DNA of 39,059 nt from NCBI GenBank assembly GCA_037443645.1, contig JBBINY010000024.1, positions 1-39,059 on the forward strand, given 5' to 3'. Shown here one piece after another: positions 1-8,873 of the stretch (position 1 is its first letter; the number at the start of each line of letters is the position of its first letter). Both the position numbers and the translations under genes were made by a program. This stretch comes from UBA2336 sp037443645. Its GTDB lineage: Bacteria; Bacteroidota; Bacteroidia; Cytophagales; Cyclobacteriaceae. The notes under the pieces were generated by a model that saw only the letters and a program-made list of their open reading frames with translations, was not told the DNA's origin and searched no databases.

Positions 1-355
1 CTTCCGTGCCGCCACCGGCAACGGTTTCTTCAAACGGATACAAATCCACGATGACCAGGTCAATCGGCCGGATGGCAAACTCGTTGGCCTGTTGTACATC
101 GTCAGGCTGCCCGCGCCTGAACAGGATGCCACCGAAAACAGCAGGGTGCAGGGTTTTAACCCGCCCGCCAAATACCGAAGGGTAGCCGGTTAATGACTCC
201 ACCGCTGTAACGGGATACCCAAGTTGTTCGATGAATTGTTTTGTTCCCCCGGTTGATATCAACTCCACCCCGGCCTTACCCAGTGCACGAATAATCGGTT
301 CCAGGTTATCCTTATAAAAAACAGAAACGAGTGCCCGGGTTATTTTGCGCTGCAT
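1..355 (-). CDS. purH: Bifunctional AICAR formyltransferase/IMP cyclohydrolase PurH (N-terminal part, cut by window edge)
   Basis: Only the first 118 codons are present; the gene runs off the left edge. The translation begins MQRKITRALVSVFYKDN and carries the MGS-like IMP cyclohydrolase fold: STGGT near residue 38, the GGRVKTLHP stretch near 64-72, and DLVIVDLYPFEETVA near 100. These are the standard landmarks of the PurH N-terminal domain, which closes the ring of FAICAR to give IMP in the last step of purine synthesis. The ATG at 353-355 fits the usual family start, and a well-formed promoter lies just upstream (375-405). The formyltransferase domain lies outside the window and cannot be judged. 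Confidence 0.95.
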   Translation of the reverse strand, partial: MQRKITRALVSVFYKDNLEPIIRALGKAGVELISTGGTKQFIEQLGYPVTAVESLTGYPSVFGGRVKTLHPAVFGGILFRRGQPDDVQQANEFAIRPIDLVIVDLYPFEETVAGGGTE

Positions 356-374
356 GGTTCAGGTAATGAAGGCG

Positions 375-405
375 CAAATGTATGTGTTCAGAGGGCAATG
401 TTCAA
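375..405 (-). promoter_or_regulatory. Bacteroidota-type promoter of purH
   Basis: Read on the minus strand there is a TTG (405-403), a 20-base spacer, and a perfect -7 element TACATTTG (382-375) matching TAnnTTTG. It sits about 20 bases before the purH ATG. The element and spacing are seen directly; promoter activity is inferred from the known Bacteroidota consensus. Confidence 0.7.
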
Positions 406-453
406 GAAACAGGCATGCCTCCCTGACCGGATTCAGAGGCTCATTACTAAACT

Positions 454-1332
454 CTACTTACGGTTAGCCAGGTAAACACCACCAATGATGGCCGCCATAC
501 CAATGTAATGACCAAGGTATAGCCGCTCCCCGTCCAACACGCCCCAGATCACAGCCACAATTGGCATAACATAGGTCACTGAACTGGCGTATAACGGTGT
601 GCTGATTTTTACTAACCTGTTAAACAGAAAGGTGGCGGTGGCGGTGCTCATAATTCCCAATAATACCGTGTAGCCAAAGGCTGTCCAGGCTCCCGGCTGG
701 GTGGAGAGCTTTTCCATGAACCCGGTGAAACTGAAAAGATAGCCCAGCGCGAGAGGCCCGAGCAACAGCAGGGCCACACTGGTTATTGTCATCGGACTGA
801 GATCTGCAACTTTAAACTTAATGAAGTTGAGGTTTGAACCATACAGGATGCAGGCTATCACAATCAGTAAAGCATAAAGATTAATGCCTTCTACTTTGCC
901 ACCTACCCGCGAAAGCATGAGCATAAACGTTCCGGCAAAGCCAAGCACAATGCCAAAGACAGCTATCGCCCGGAAGCGCTGTTGAAAAAGCAGCGCACCG
1001 ATGATCATGGTGAAAATGGGTGTGAGTGTATTCAAAATGCCGGCCACCGAACTATCCATCCGTGTTTGTGCAACCGCAAACAGAAAAGCCGGAATAAAAA
1101 TGCCCATCATGCCCGAGAGCAGCAGTTTACTGAAATGTTTTAAGCGAAGGTTTCTTAGCCTGTTTAATGCGGCCGGCAGTAAAAAAAGTGAGGCAGCCGC
1201 AACCCGTATCGCGCCAACCTCATCCGGGCTAAATGCTTTTAATCCCTGTTTAATCAGGATAAATGATGTGCCCCAGATGAGCGAAAGAACAATCAACAGA
1301 AATAGGGCTGTACCCCGCACACTATCTGACAT
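454..1332 (-). CDS. EamA/DMT-family transporter
   Basis: A 292-residue, almost wholly hydrophobic protein with about ten predicted membrane helices. It has two EamA halves, the first opening LSLIWGTSFILIKQGL (residues 17-32) and the second starting near residue 150. The WGTSF signature and the length are typical of drug/metabolite superfamily permeases (RhaT/YdcZ/RarD group). The family exports or imports small metabolites; the substrate cannot be told from sequence. The ATG lies directly before the first helix, as usual. It lies on the same strand as dusB with 67 bases between, so it could be read through from dusB. Confidence 0.9.
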   Translation of the reverse strand: MSDSVRGTALFLLIVLSLIWGTSFILIKQGLKAFSPDEVGAIRVAAASLFLLPAALNRLRNLRLKHFSKLLLSGMMGIFIPAFLFAVAQTRMDSSVAGILNTLTPIFTMIIGALLFQQRFRAIAVFGIVLGFAGTFMLMLSRVGGKVEGINLYALLIVIACILYGSNLNFIKFKVADLSPMTITSVALLLLGPLALGYLFSFTGFMEKLSTQPGAWTAFGYTVLLGIMSTATATFLFNRLVKISTPLYASSVTYVMPIVAVIWGVLDGERLYLGHYIGMAAIIGGVYLANRK

Positions 1333-1399
1333 TTAATAAAGAGTTAACCTGCAAACCAATAAACCGGTTGATTGATGTCCAACCCGAATGTTGTTGCTT

Positions 1400-2395
1400 T
1401 TACACATGTATCGATTGCGGGGCGTAAACTTCGGTGATTTCATCCAGTATGGAAAGCAATTCATTCGCTTCAACGGCATTCACCAGTCGTGTACGAAAAG
1501 GCTTGAACTCAGGCAACCCTTTAAAGTAGCTGGTGTAGTGCCTGCGCATTTCGAATATTCCGGTTCGTTCGCCCTTCCACCGGATGGAGAATTCAAGGTG
1601 CTTACGAACAACATTCACCCGTTCCATCACTTCGGGTGGCATCAGGCGCACCCCATGACGAATGTATTCTTTGATCTCATTGAAAATCCAGGGATACCCG
1701 ATTGCTGCGCGGCCGATCATCAGTCCATCAACGCCATATCGCGTTTTGTATTCAAGCGCCTTTTGAGGCGAGTCAATATCACCATTGCCAAAAACCGGAA
1801 TGGAGAGCCGTGTATTTTCCTTAAGCCTGCCAATCAAAGTCCAGTCGGCCTGGCCTTTATACATTTGCATGCGCGTGCGGCCATGTACAGTTAACGCTTG
1901 TATGCCAACGTCCTGCAACCGCTCGGCCACTTCCAGAATATTTTTCGTGCTTTCGTCCCACCCCAACCGGGTTTTAACGGTTACCGGCAAGTGCGTTGCT
2001 TTAACCACTGCCGCGGTCATGCGCACCAGTTTGGGCACATCCTGAAGCAGCGCTGCTCCGGCCCCACGGCAGGCCACGTTTTTAACGGGGCAACCATAAT
2101 TAATGTCAATGAGGTCCGGTCGGGCAGCCGTGGCGATTTCAGCGGATTGTACCATATGCTCAATGTCGCTTCCAAAAAGCTGAATACCGATAGGGCGCTC
2201 ATACTCGAAAATATCAAGCTTTTGTTTGCTTTTGGCGGCATCACGAATCAGGCCTTCGGAGGAGATGAATTCGGTGTACATCAAATCGGCCCCGTTGGCT
2301 TTGCAAACGGCCCGAAAAGGCGGATCACTCACATCCTCCATCGGAGCCAGCAACAAGGGGAACTCACCCAACTCAATTGAACCGATTCGAACCAT
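1400..2395 (-). CDS. dusB: tRNA-dihydrouridine synthase DusB
   Basis: 331 residues, the normal length. It is a flavin-dependent enzyme that reduces specific uridines of tRNA to dihydrouridine. Visible landmarks are LLLAPMEDVSDPPFR (residues 14-28, FMN-binding strand), the DINYGCPVKNV segment with the active-site Cys102, KTRLGWDES (substrate loop), TVHGRTRMQMYKGQADW, and NGDIDSPQ followed by DGLMIGRAAIGYPWIF. All are characteristic of the NifR3/DusB branch. The start codon follows a perfect -7 element by about 13 bases, giving a short leader. The gene is divergent from the CPBP protease gene. Confidence 0.95.
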   Translation of the reverse strand: MVRIGSIELGEFPLLLAPMEDVSDPPFRAVCKANGADLMYTEFISSEGLIRDAAKSKQKLDIFEYERPIGIQLFGSDIEHMVQSAEIATAARPDLIDINYGCPVKNVACRGAGAALLQDVPKLVRMTAAVVKATHLPVTVKTRLGWDESTKNILEVAERLQDVGIQALTVHGRTRMQMYKGQADWTLIGRLKENTRLSIPVFGNGDIDSPQKALEYKTRYGVDGLMIGRAAIGYPWIFNEIKEYIRHGVRLMPPEVMERVNVVRKHLEFSIRWKGERTGIFEMRRHYTSYFKGLPEFKPFRTRLVNAVEANELLSILDEITEVYAPQSIHV

Positions 2396-2408
2396 ATCTG
2401 CAAAAGCA

Positions 2409-2416
2409 CAAAGGTA
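2409..2416 (-). promoter_or_regulatory. -7 element upstream of dusB
   Basis: On the minus strand 2416-2409 reads TACCTTTG, a perfect TAnnTTTG match 13 bases before the dusB ATG. No clear TTG at -33 is visible. Confidence 0.5.
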
Positions 2417-2461
2417 AAGGTTATTACCAGGATTTGCAGATTTTACCTTAGCATTGCAGGC

Positions 2462-3391
2462 ATGAACAGCACTGAAGTTTCAAACCGCCACCCGCTTGTT
2501 TCGTTAGTGTCTATTTTCCTGGTGGTTGCCATTGGGTTTCTGTTTCTGGGGCCATTGCTGGGGATGCTCATTGCTTCCCCGTTTTACGATGGCGATTTGT
2601 TTTCCGATATATCATCCATACGCACCGGCCAACTCAACGAAAAACTTTTTGTTGCACTGATGATCGTTCAGGGAGCAGCCGGATTATTCGGCCTGATTAT
2701 TTTTCCGCTGCTATACTTAAAAGTAATTGAGCAAAAAACTCTTGCCGATTTCTTTCAGAAAGAAAATAATCCGGGTTTGCTCCTGATGATGCTGATAGCC
2801 ACCGGTATCTGCTTTACGATTGCCCTCTCACCGGTTATTGAATGGAACATGAACCTCACCTTTCCGGATTTTCTAAGCGGCTTTGAACGGTGGGCCCGGC
2901 AACAGGAAAATTCCATGCTGGAACTAACGCGTTTTCTTACTACATTCTCGTCCGTCACTGATTTCATCCTCGGGTTGGTGGTCGTTGCTGTTATTCCGGG
3001 CATAGGCGAAGAGTTTGTTTTTCGGGGTCTGATTCAGCGCGAATTGCAACGCGCCACCCACAACAGCCATGCTGCTATTTGGATATCGGCATTTTTATTC
3101 AGTGCCATTCACATGCAGTTCTTTGGCCTGGTGCCACGCATGCTGCTCGGAGCGCTGTTCGGGTATATGTACCACTGGTCGGGTAACTTACTGGTGCCCA
3201 TGCTCGCCCATTTTTTTCATAACGGAATTACATTACTGCTTATCTATGCCTACCAACAGGGTTTGTCTGGCATAGATCCGGAGAGCAATGAATCAGCGCC
3301 TCTTCCGATTGTACTTGGCTGTGCCGTAGCGGTTGTTGGACTTTTGTATTATTTCAGGAAACTTTACACCACCAACAATCAAACCCCCTAA
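2462..3391 (+). CDS. CPBP-family intramembrane glutamic endopeptidase
   Basis: 309 residues with about eight hydrophobic segments. The CAAX-protease/bacteriocin-processing (Abi, PF02517) core is intact: Glu183-Glu184 and Arg188 in GEEFVFRG, His217 in IHMQFFGLVPR, and His250 with Asn254 in HFFHN. These are the conserved active-site positions of the Rce1-like family, so it should be an active membrane protease; its substrate is unknown. The stop codon overlaps the cdsA start by one base (TAATG), so translation of the two is probably coupled. The imperfect TACCTTAG at 2444 could be its -7 element but lies very close to the ATG. Confidence 0.9.
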   Translation: MNSTEVSNRHPLVSLVSIFLVVAIGFLFLGPLLGMLIASPFYDGDLFSDISSIRTGQLNEKLFVALMIVQGAAGLFGLIIFPLLYLKVIEQKTLADFFQKENNPGLLLMMLIATGICFTIALSPVIEWNMNLTFPDFLSGFERWARQQENSMLELTRFLTTFSSVTDFILGLVVVAVIPGIGEEFVFRGLIQRELQRATHNSHAAIWISAFLFSAIHMQFFGLVPRMLLGALFGYMYHWSGNLLVPMLAHFFHNGITLLLIYAYQQGLSGIDPESNESAPLPIVLGCAVAVVGLLYYFRKLYTTNNQTP

Positions 3392-4218
3392 TGCAGCCCA
3401 TTACTTCATATCCCAACCTTACCCAACGGTTCATCACCGGGATCATCGGAGCTGCCATACTCATAACGTGCATCTTGCTGGGTCAATGGACTTACTTTCT
3501 GGTCTTTGGTGTGATCTGCTTTTTTTCCATCATCGAGTTCTACAAGCTTGCCGGAATTGACGGGATAATCCCGCAAAAATCAATAGGTGTTATCAGCGGC
3601 ATGTCGGTTTTCGTGCTCTCCTTTCTTATTGAGCAACAAACACTTTCTTACCGGTACTATTTTCTTTTGTTTCCGTTCATCTCGCTAACATACATGATCA
3701 AACTGTACAAGAAATCGGAAAAGAAACCCTTTACAAACATTGCCTTTACTTTTTTGGGTATATTCTATGTGGCCGTACCCATTGCGTTGCTCAATCATGC
3801 GGTATTTGAAGGGGGGCAGTACAGCTTTGAAGTGATCCTCGGCTCGCTGCTTATTCTGTGGGCGAGCGATTCAGGCGCCTACTTTGCAGGAACACGTTTT
3901 GGAAAGCACAAGTTGTTTGAACGCATATCTCCAAAAAAATCATGGGAAGGCTTTTGGGGAGGAGCCCTTTTGGCATCGGTTATGACGTTCGTGCTCAGCC
4001 TTTACTTTACTTCGCTCACCATCGTGGACTGGCTTGTTATCGGCCTGATCATCATCATCGGAGGAACATTTGGTGACCTGGTGGAATCGCTGTTAAAACG
4101 AAGCATTGAAATCAAAGACTCCGGCACAAGCCTGCCCGGGCACGGAGGCTTTCTCGACCGGTTTGACGGCCTGCTGATTTCAGCCCCATTTATTGTGGCT
4201 TACCTGGAGGTTTTTTGA
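3391..4218 (+). CDS. cdsA: Phosphatidate cytidylyltransferase
   Basis: 275 residues, with about seven to eight membrane helices. It makes CDP-diacylglycerol from phosphatidic acid and CTP, the branch point for phosphatidylethanolamine and acidic phospholipids. The C-terminal CDP-DAG synthase signature is complete: SLLKRSIEIKDSG, then PGHGGFLDRFDGLL near the end, holding the conserved Lys-Asp, His-Gly-Gly and Asp-Arg-x-Asp residues. DSGAYFAGTRFGKHKL and SPKKSWEGFWGG are also typical. The start shares one base with the stop of the upstream CPBP gene. A decarboxylase of the same pathway lies two genes downstream. Confidence 0.96.
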   Translation: MQPITSYPNLTQRFITGIIGAAILITCILLGQWTYFLVFGVICFFSIIEFYKLAGIDGIIPQKSIGVISGMSVFVLSFLIEQQTLSYRYYFLLFPFISLTYMIKLYKKSEKKPFTNIAFTFLGIFYVAVPIALLNHAVFEGGQYSFEVILGSLLILWASDSGAYFAGTRFGKHKLFERISPKKSWEGFWGGALLASVMTFVLSLYFTSLTIVDWLVIGLIIIIGGTFGDLVESLLKRSIEIKDSGTSLPGHGGFLDRFDGLLISAPFIVAYLEVF

Positions 4219-4255
4219 CCCTCCTTCTCATAAAATCTGTCGTTCGGAATTTGTT

Positions 4256-4263
4256 TATCTTTG
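4256..4263 (+). promoter_or_regulatory. -7 element upstream of the glutamate dehydrogenase gene
   Basis: TATCTTTG matches TAnnTTTG exactly, 61 bases before the ATG at 4325, in the 106-base gap after cdsA. No good -33 TTG is seen at 19-21 bases upstream. Confidence 0.5.
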
Positions 4264-4324
4264 CCCGCTGAATTTGAGATCAATCTTAGATCCTCTCATT
4301 CAATGATCAAAATCCTGCATCTTT

Positions 4325-5599
4325 ATGGCGTATGTTGAACCCGCTCCTTTAACCAATAAGGAGAATCCGTTTGAGGCGATGATGTCGAGATTCCATATCG
4401 CCTCTCAAAAGCTGGGCCTCGAAGAGGAAGTTTATAATGTGTTGAAATCACCTACCAAACAGGTAATTGTATCGTTGCCTGTTACGATGGATGATGGCAG
4501 CATCCGCGTGTTTGAAGGGTACCGGGTTGTACACTCTAATATTTTAGGTCCATCAAAAGGGGGCATCCGGTATGATCCGCATGTTAATCTTGACGAGGTA
4601 AAGGCACTGGCCGCATGGATGACGTGGAAATGTGCTGTGGTGGACATTCCATATGGCGGTGCAAAGGGAGGCATTACCTGCAACCCGCGTGAGATGTCGG
4701 CCGGAGAAATTGAGCGACTCACCCGGGCTTATACCAGCGCCATGATTGACATCTTTGGTCCTGATCGTGACATTCCGGCTCCGGACATGGGCACCGGCCC
4801 CCGTGAAATGGCGTGGCTGATGGACGAATATTCCAAAACACAGGGCATGACGGTGAATGCCGTTGTTACAGGCAAACCATTGGTACTTGGCGGATCACTC
4901 GGCCGCACAGAAGCAACTGGTCGTGGGGTGATGGTAAGTGTACTCGCTGCCATGGAGAAAATGAAAATTAATCCCTACAAGGCAACCTGTGCTGTTCAGG
5001 GTTTTGGCAATGTTGGCTCATGGGCCGCACGGCTTCTTGCCGAGCGGGGCCTCATCGTCCAGGCGATCAGCGATGTGTCAGCCGCCTACTACAATGAAAA
5101 AGGGATCGATGTTGAAGCTGCCGTTAAACACAGCCAGGCCAACAAAGGATCGTTAACGGGCTTTACCGGTGGAGAAAAAATAAACCGCGATGACATACTT
5201 ACCCTGCCGGTTGACGTGTTGGTGCCTGCCGCAACCGAAGATGTTATCACTGCCGCTAATGCTCCGCACGTCAAAGCTAAATTAATCGTTGAAGGCGCCA
5301 ACGGCCCTACTTCCTCCAAAGCCGACAGCATCATTCATGCAAAAGGAATTGCCGTAGTGCCTGATATTCTTGCCAATGCCGGTGGCGTAACGGTTTCGTA
5401 TTTTGAATGGGTGCAGAACAGGTTGGGCTACAAGTGGGAAGCTGAGCGTGTTAACCGAAGGAGTGATCGCATTATGAAAGATGCTTTTGAGAATGTTTAC
5501 AGAACAGCCATGGATTACAAGGTTTCGATGCGGATAGCCGCCTACATGGTAGCCATCGATAAAGTGGCTAAAACCTATAAGTACCGCGGAGGATTTTAA
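4325..5599 (+). CDS. Glu/Leu/Phe/Val dehydrogenase (glutamate dehydrogenase type)
   Basis: 424 residues, the usual length for the bacterial GdhA/RocG-like class. It should interconvert glutamate and 2-oxoglutarate plus ammonia. The dimerisation domain holds VVDIPYGGAKGGITCNP with the catalytic-region lysine, followed by APDMGTGPREMAWLMDEY. The Rossmann domain holds AVQGFGNVGSWAARLL for the dinucleotide, and LVPAATEDVI and EGANGPT follow. NAD or NADP preference cannot be decided from this. It sits between two phospholipid genes, with its own -7 element upstream and only 13 bases before the decarboxylase gene, so the two may be cotranscribed. Confidence 0.93.
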   Translation: MAYVEPAPLTNKENPFEAMMSRFHIASQKLGLEEEVYNVLKSPTKQVIVSLPVTMDDGSIRVFEGYRVVHSNILGPSKGGIRYDPHVNLDEVKALAAWMTWKCAVVDIPYGGAKGGITCNPREMSAGEIERLTRAYTSAMIDIFGPDRDIPAPDMGTGPREMAWLMDEYSKTQGMTVNAVVTGKPLVLGGSLGRTEATGRGVMVSVLAAMEKMKINPYKATCAVQGFGNVGSWAARLLAERGLIVQAISDVSAAYYNEKGIDVEAAVKHSQANKGSLTGFTGGEKINRDDILTLPVDVLVPAATEDVITAANAPHVKAKLIVEGANGPTSSKADSIIHAKGIAVVPDILANAGGVTVSYFEWVQNRLGYKWEAERVNRRSDRIMKDAFENVYRTAMDYKVSMRIAAYMVAIDKVAKTYKYRGGF

Positions 5600-5612
5600 G
5601 TAGCGAAGAATC

Positions 5613-6272
5613 ATGACTATTCATAGGGAGGGAAGAACCATTCTGTTTGCATTGCTGATTGTTCTGGTGGCCATCATTTGGGCATTTGATTTCTTTTTAC
5701 CTGAACATCAGGTTGCCCGCAACATGGTGATTGGAATAAGCGTCATTTTTTATCTGCTTATCCTTCAATTCTTTCGTTCTCCATCCATTACCGTTGAAAA
5801 AAATCAAGAACACATTCTGGCTCCTGCCGATGGAAAAGTGGTGGTGATCGAAGTGGCTGATGAGCCGGAATACCTGAAGCGCAAGTGCAGGCAGGTTTCT
5901 ATTTTTATGTCGCCCGTAAACGTGCATGTAAACCGGATGCCGGCCGGTGGCGCAATTTCCTATTACCGGTATCATCCCGGTAAATACCTGGTTGCCTGGC
6001 ACCCCAAGTCGAGCACGGAGAACGAACGCACAACCGTTGTTGTAAAGACCAACCATGGAATTGAGATCCTCTTCAGGCAAATTGCTGGAGCCCTGGCCCG
6101 CAGAATAAAATGTTACGTGCATGAGGGGCAGAAACTAGAGCAGGGCGATGAATTCGGATTTATCAAATTCGGTTCCCGGGTAGATATATTCCTTCCCCTG
6201 GAGGCAGTCATCCAGGTATCTGTTGGAGACACCACTACGGGAGGGAAAACCGTAATTGCCCGCCTCCATTAA
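5613..6272 (+). CDS. psd: Phosphatidylserine decarboxylase family protein
   Basis: 219 residues, the short single-domain form of the family. Two N-terminal membrane helices (about residues 10-30 and 35-55) are followed by the catalytic domain: APADGKVVVIE, SIFMSPVNVHVNRMP, and the self-cleavage site KFGSRVD with Gly187-Ser188. In this family cleavage before the serine makes the pyruvoyl cofactor. It converts phosphatidylserine to phosphatidylethanolamine, downstream of the CDP-DAG made by CdsA. The cleavage motif is FGS rather than the LGST of the long form, as is common in short versions. A weak hairpin without a T-tract follows at 6282-6295. Confidence 0.93.
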   Translation: MTIHREGRTILFALLIVLVAIIWAFDFFLPEHQVARNMVIGISVIFYLLILQFFRSPSITVEKNQEHILAPADGKVVVIEVADEPEYLKRKCRQVSIFMSPVNVHVNRMPAGGAISYYRYHPGKYLVAWHPKSSTENERTTVVVKTNHGIEILFRQIAGALARRIKCYVHEGQKLEQGDEFGFIKFGSRVDIFLPLEAVIQVSVGDTTTGGKTVIARLH

Positions 6273-6348
6273 ACCGGGTAACTAACCTGCGTTAGGGCTA
6301 TTCTGTAAAATCTGATTTCCCGAATGTATTTAGTTGCCTCATCTTGCT

Positions 6349-6356
6349 TACATTTG
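6349..6356 (+). promoter_or_regulatory. -7 element upstream of the desaturase gene
   Basis: TACATTTG is a perfect TAnnTTTG match, 29 bases before the ATG at 6386. The -33 position is poor. Confidence 0.5.
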
Positions 6357-6385
6357 ACAAATGCTAATACCTTAAACCCCATCCT

Positions 6386-7495
6386 ATGAGCCGAGCGGCC
6401 AGTTTAAAGTTTCCACATTCCAGGCAGGATTTTTTCATTACGCTTAACCAGCGTGTTAATCAATATTTCAAGAGCAATAACATCAGTCGCAATGCAAATG
6501 CAGAGATGGTGATTAAGACTGCTTTTATGTATTCTCTTTTTTTTGTTCCCTATGGTTTTATTGTCTCCGGCACAATCACCAATGCATGGATCCTTTGGGG
6601 CTTATGTTTAATGATGGGGTTGGGTATGGCGGGAATTGGTCTTTCCGTGATGCACGATGCGAATCATGGAGCATACTCGAATAAAGCCTGGGTAAACAAC
6701 TTGCTTGGATATTCTTTGAACATGGTAGGTGGTCATGCCTTCAATTGGAAGGTTCAGCACAATGTGTTGCATCATACCTACACCAATGTGCACGATGCGG
6801 ATGAAGATATTAGTCCGAGGGGAGTGATGCGAATGGCGCCCGAATCCAAGTGGAATCCGGCACACCGGTTTCAATACATCTATGCCTGGTTTCTGTATTG
6901 CCTGTTAACCCTTGTTTGGGTATTCATAAAAGACTTTGCACGACTGATTAAGTACCAGCGGGAAGGATTAGTAAAAAAACAAAACGCATCCATCGTTAAA
7001 GAATGGGTGGCGTTGATTGCAACCAAAGTGATTTACATCGGATACATTATTGTACTTCCGGCTGTACTGTTGCCGGTTGCCTGGTGGCAGGTACTTATCG
7101 GCTTTGTATCCATGCATGCTGTTTCCGGCTTTATCCTCAGTGTGATTTTTCAGCCCGCACACGTTATTGATGGAACGGAGTATCCCGTACCGGATGAAAC
7201 AGGGATGCTTGAAAATACATGGGCTGTTCACCAGATCCGGACAACAACCAATTTCGCCAACAAAAACAAACTTCTCTCCTGGTATGTAGGCGGACTTAAT
7301 TTCCAGATCGAACACCACTTATTTCCTAACGTGTGCCACGTACACTACCGGAAGATTGCACCCATCGTGGAAGAAACAGCAAAAGAGTTTAACCTGCCTT
7401 ACAAAAACATTCCCACGTTTATGGAAGCAATGGCCGGCCATGCACGCCTGCTCAAAAAACTGGGCGAAAGGCCAACCTTGGTTGTTTCCCGTTAA
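6386..7495 (+). CDS. Membrane fatty acid desaturase (acyl-CoA/acyl-lipid, front-end-like)
   Basis: 369 residues with several hydrophobic segments and the three histidine boxes that bind the di-iron centre: HDANH (90-94), HNVLHH (125-130), and QIEHH (His310-His311). The third box beginning with Gln is typical of the delta-5/delta-6 'front-end' and linoleoyl-CoA desaturase group (PF00487), but no cytochrome b5 domain is fused to it. It should introduce a double bond into membrane acyl chains; regiospecificity is unknown. It follows the phospholipid genes and has its own -7 element. Its last 4 bases overlap the convergent BrkB gene. Confidence 0.92.
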   Translation: MSRAASLKFPHSRQDFFITLNQRVNQYFKSNNISRNANAEMVIKTAFMYSLFFVPYGFIVSGTITNAWILWGLCLMMGLGMAGIGLSVMHDANHGAYSNKAWVNNLLGYSLNMVGGHAFNWKVQHNVLHHTYTNVHDADEDISPRGVMRMAPESKWNPAHRFQYIYAWFLYCLLTLVWVFIKDFARLIKYQREGLVKKQNASIVKEWVALIATKVIYIGYIIVLPAVLLPVAWWQVLIGFVSMHAVSGFILSVIFQPAHVIDGTEYPVPDETGMLENTWAVHQIRTTTNFANKNKLLSWYVGGLNFQIEHHLFPNVCHVHYRKIAPIVEETAKEFNLPYKNIPTFMEAMAGHARLLKKLGERPTLVVSR

Positions 7496-8469
7496 CTGAC
7501 CCTTCTAAATCTTCGGCCGTGCCACAATGCCTGCATCCGGGCGGCATCATGAATGCTGGCATTTAGTTCATACCCCACCAACAGCACGATGGTGATGAGT
7601 TGGATCCAGATCATTAATGCAATGAGCACGCCAATTGATCCGTACACCTTGTTGTACGTACCAAAGTGTGTGATATAAAACGAGAATCCGTAGGAAATAA
7701 CGAGGATAAACAAGGTTGCCAGAAACGAGCCGATTGAAAAGAAACGCCAGTTGTAATGAATGGCCGGACCAAAGTAATAGATTGTTGACACAGCAAGGAA
7801 GAAAACGATGAAGATCACCAAAAACCGAAGTACCAGTAACAAGTAAACATTACCGGCACTCACCCACTCAAACTCGCTGAGGTTGCTCATCACATAATCC
7901 AAAACCAGTTGGCCTACTACCAGTAAAATGATGGCCAGAAACATAACAAAAGCAAGGTTAATGGTCAATCCGGTGGCTATCAACCGCATTTTAATGGCGC
8001 CTCTCCGGTCGTCAGTCTTGTAGCATGCGTTAAATGCACTCATTAAGGCCATCATGCCGTTGGTGGCAAGGTAAAGTGAGAACAAAAAACCAAAGGTGAG
8101 CAGCCCGCCCCGCTGGTTGTTTACGATATCGAATACTGTTGAAGAAATTACATCGTACATGCTGCCGGGCAGCAACTGCTCGAGAAATTCCATAATGCTT
8201 TGCGTATTCACCTCCGGAACATAGGCTGAAACGTACGGAATAAGAGTGAACAAGAAAATAACAGCCGGAAAAATGGCCAGGATAAAATTAAAGGCCACTC
8301 CGTTGGCGCGGCCCACTATTTCATCTTGCATTAGGTTGCGCGTAAACAGTTTAATAATCTTATACAGAGAAACATTATCCCACCGCCTAAACCGGATCCT
8401 CCGCATCCATTCGATGACCCACTGAGCAGGAGTCCATTTAAAAATATATCGTCTGTATTTGTACTTCAT
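7492..8469 (-). CDS. YihY/virulence factor BrkB family membrane protein
   Basis: 325 residues with about six membrane helices. The family pattern is visible: NGVAFNFILAIFPAVIFLFTLIPYV in the first helix, TNGMMALMSAFNACYKTDDRR, WRFFSIGSFLATLFILVISYGFSFYI, and the closing GSIGVLIALMIWIQLITIVLLVGYELNA. The family was once misnamed ribonuclease BN; its actual function is unsettled. The start overlaps the thioesterase stop by four bases (ATGA at 8466-8469), so it is the last gene of the mltG operon. A basic N-terminal cytoplasmic tail of about 55 residues precedes the first helix. Confidence 0.9.
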   Translation of the reverse strand: MKYKYRRYIFKWTPAQWVIEWMRRIRFRRWDNVSLYKIIKLFTRNLMQDEIVGRANGVAFNFILAIFPAVIFLFTLIPYVSAYVPEVNTQSIMEFLEQLLPGSMYDVISSTVFDIVNNQRGGLLTFGFLFSLYLATNGMMALMSAFNACYKTDDRRGAIKMRLIATGLTINLAFVMFLAIILLVVGQLVLDYVMSNLSEFEWVSAGNVYLLLVLRFLVIFIVFFLAVSTIYYFGPAIHYNWRFFSIGSFLATLFILVISYGFSFYITHFGTYNKVYGSIGVLIALMIWIQLITIVLLVGYELNASIHDAARMQALWHGRRFRRVS

Positions 8470-8873
8470 GAAAAGAACGGATCAAGCACGTCCAGCATGG
8501 CCTTTGGTGGCCGTGTCGGCCGATTGGTTTTCCGGTCAATAAATGCCAACACGGTTTCGCCCCGGTTGATCAGTTTACCCTCCTCATTGTAAAGTTCATA
8601 TTCAAACTTCATTCGCACCGAAGGTTTCTCCCGAATGGTGGTTACAATGCGCAACATCTCATCGTACTTGCCGGGGGCAATGAATACAGAATGATTCTCC
8701 AATACAGGCATGATGATGCCCATGGCTTCAATTTCCCGATACGTGAGACCTAACCTGCGCAGTGCCTCCACACGGGCCACCTCATAATACATGGCGTAAA
8801 AACCGTAGTACACGTACCCCATTTGGTCAGTCTCTCCATAGCGTACACGTACAGTCGTCTCAGTTGTATACAT
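8466..8873 (-). CDS. Hotdog-fold acyl-CoA thioesterase (YbgC/FadM type)
   Basis: 135 residues from the ATG at 8873. The reading frame is open further upstream, but that part lies inside mltG and has no family similarity. MYTTETTVRVRYGETDQMG is the typical N-terminus, and the catalytic Asp lies in the ETDQMGYVYY segment before a long hotdog helix (FYAMYYEVARVEALRRLG). Such enzymes hydrolyse acyl-CoA or acyl-ACP thioesters; the substrate is unknown. The start shares one base with the mltG stop (TGATG) and the end overlaps the BrkB gene by four bases, pointing to a coupled three-gene operon. Confidence 0.9.
   Translation of the reverse strand: MYTTETTVRVRYGETDQMGYVYYGFYAMYYEVARVEALRRLGLTYREIEAMGIIMPVLENHSVFIAPGKYDEMLRIVTTIREKPSVRMKFEYELYNEEGKLINRGETVLAFIDRKTNRPTRPPKAMLDVLDPFFS

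Noticed and set aside
2444..2451. TACCTTAG as promoter of the CPBP gene
   Set aside because: It has one mismatch at a key T and lies only about ten bases before the ATG, leaving almost no leader.
6282..6295. CTAAC/GTTAG hairpin after psd as terminator
   Set aside because: The stem is only five pairs and no T-tract follows.
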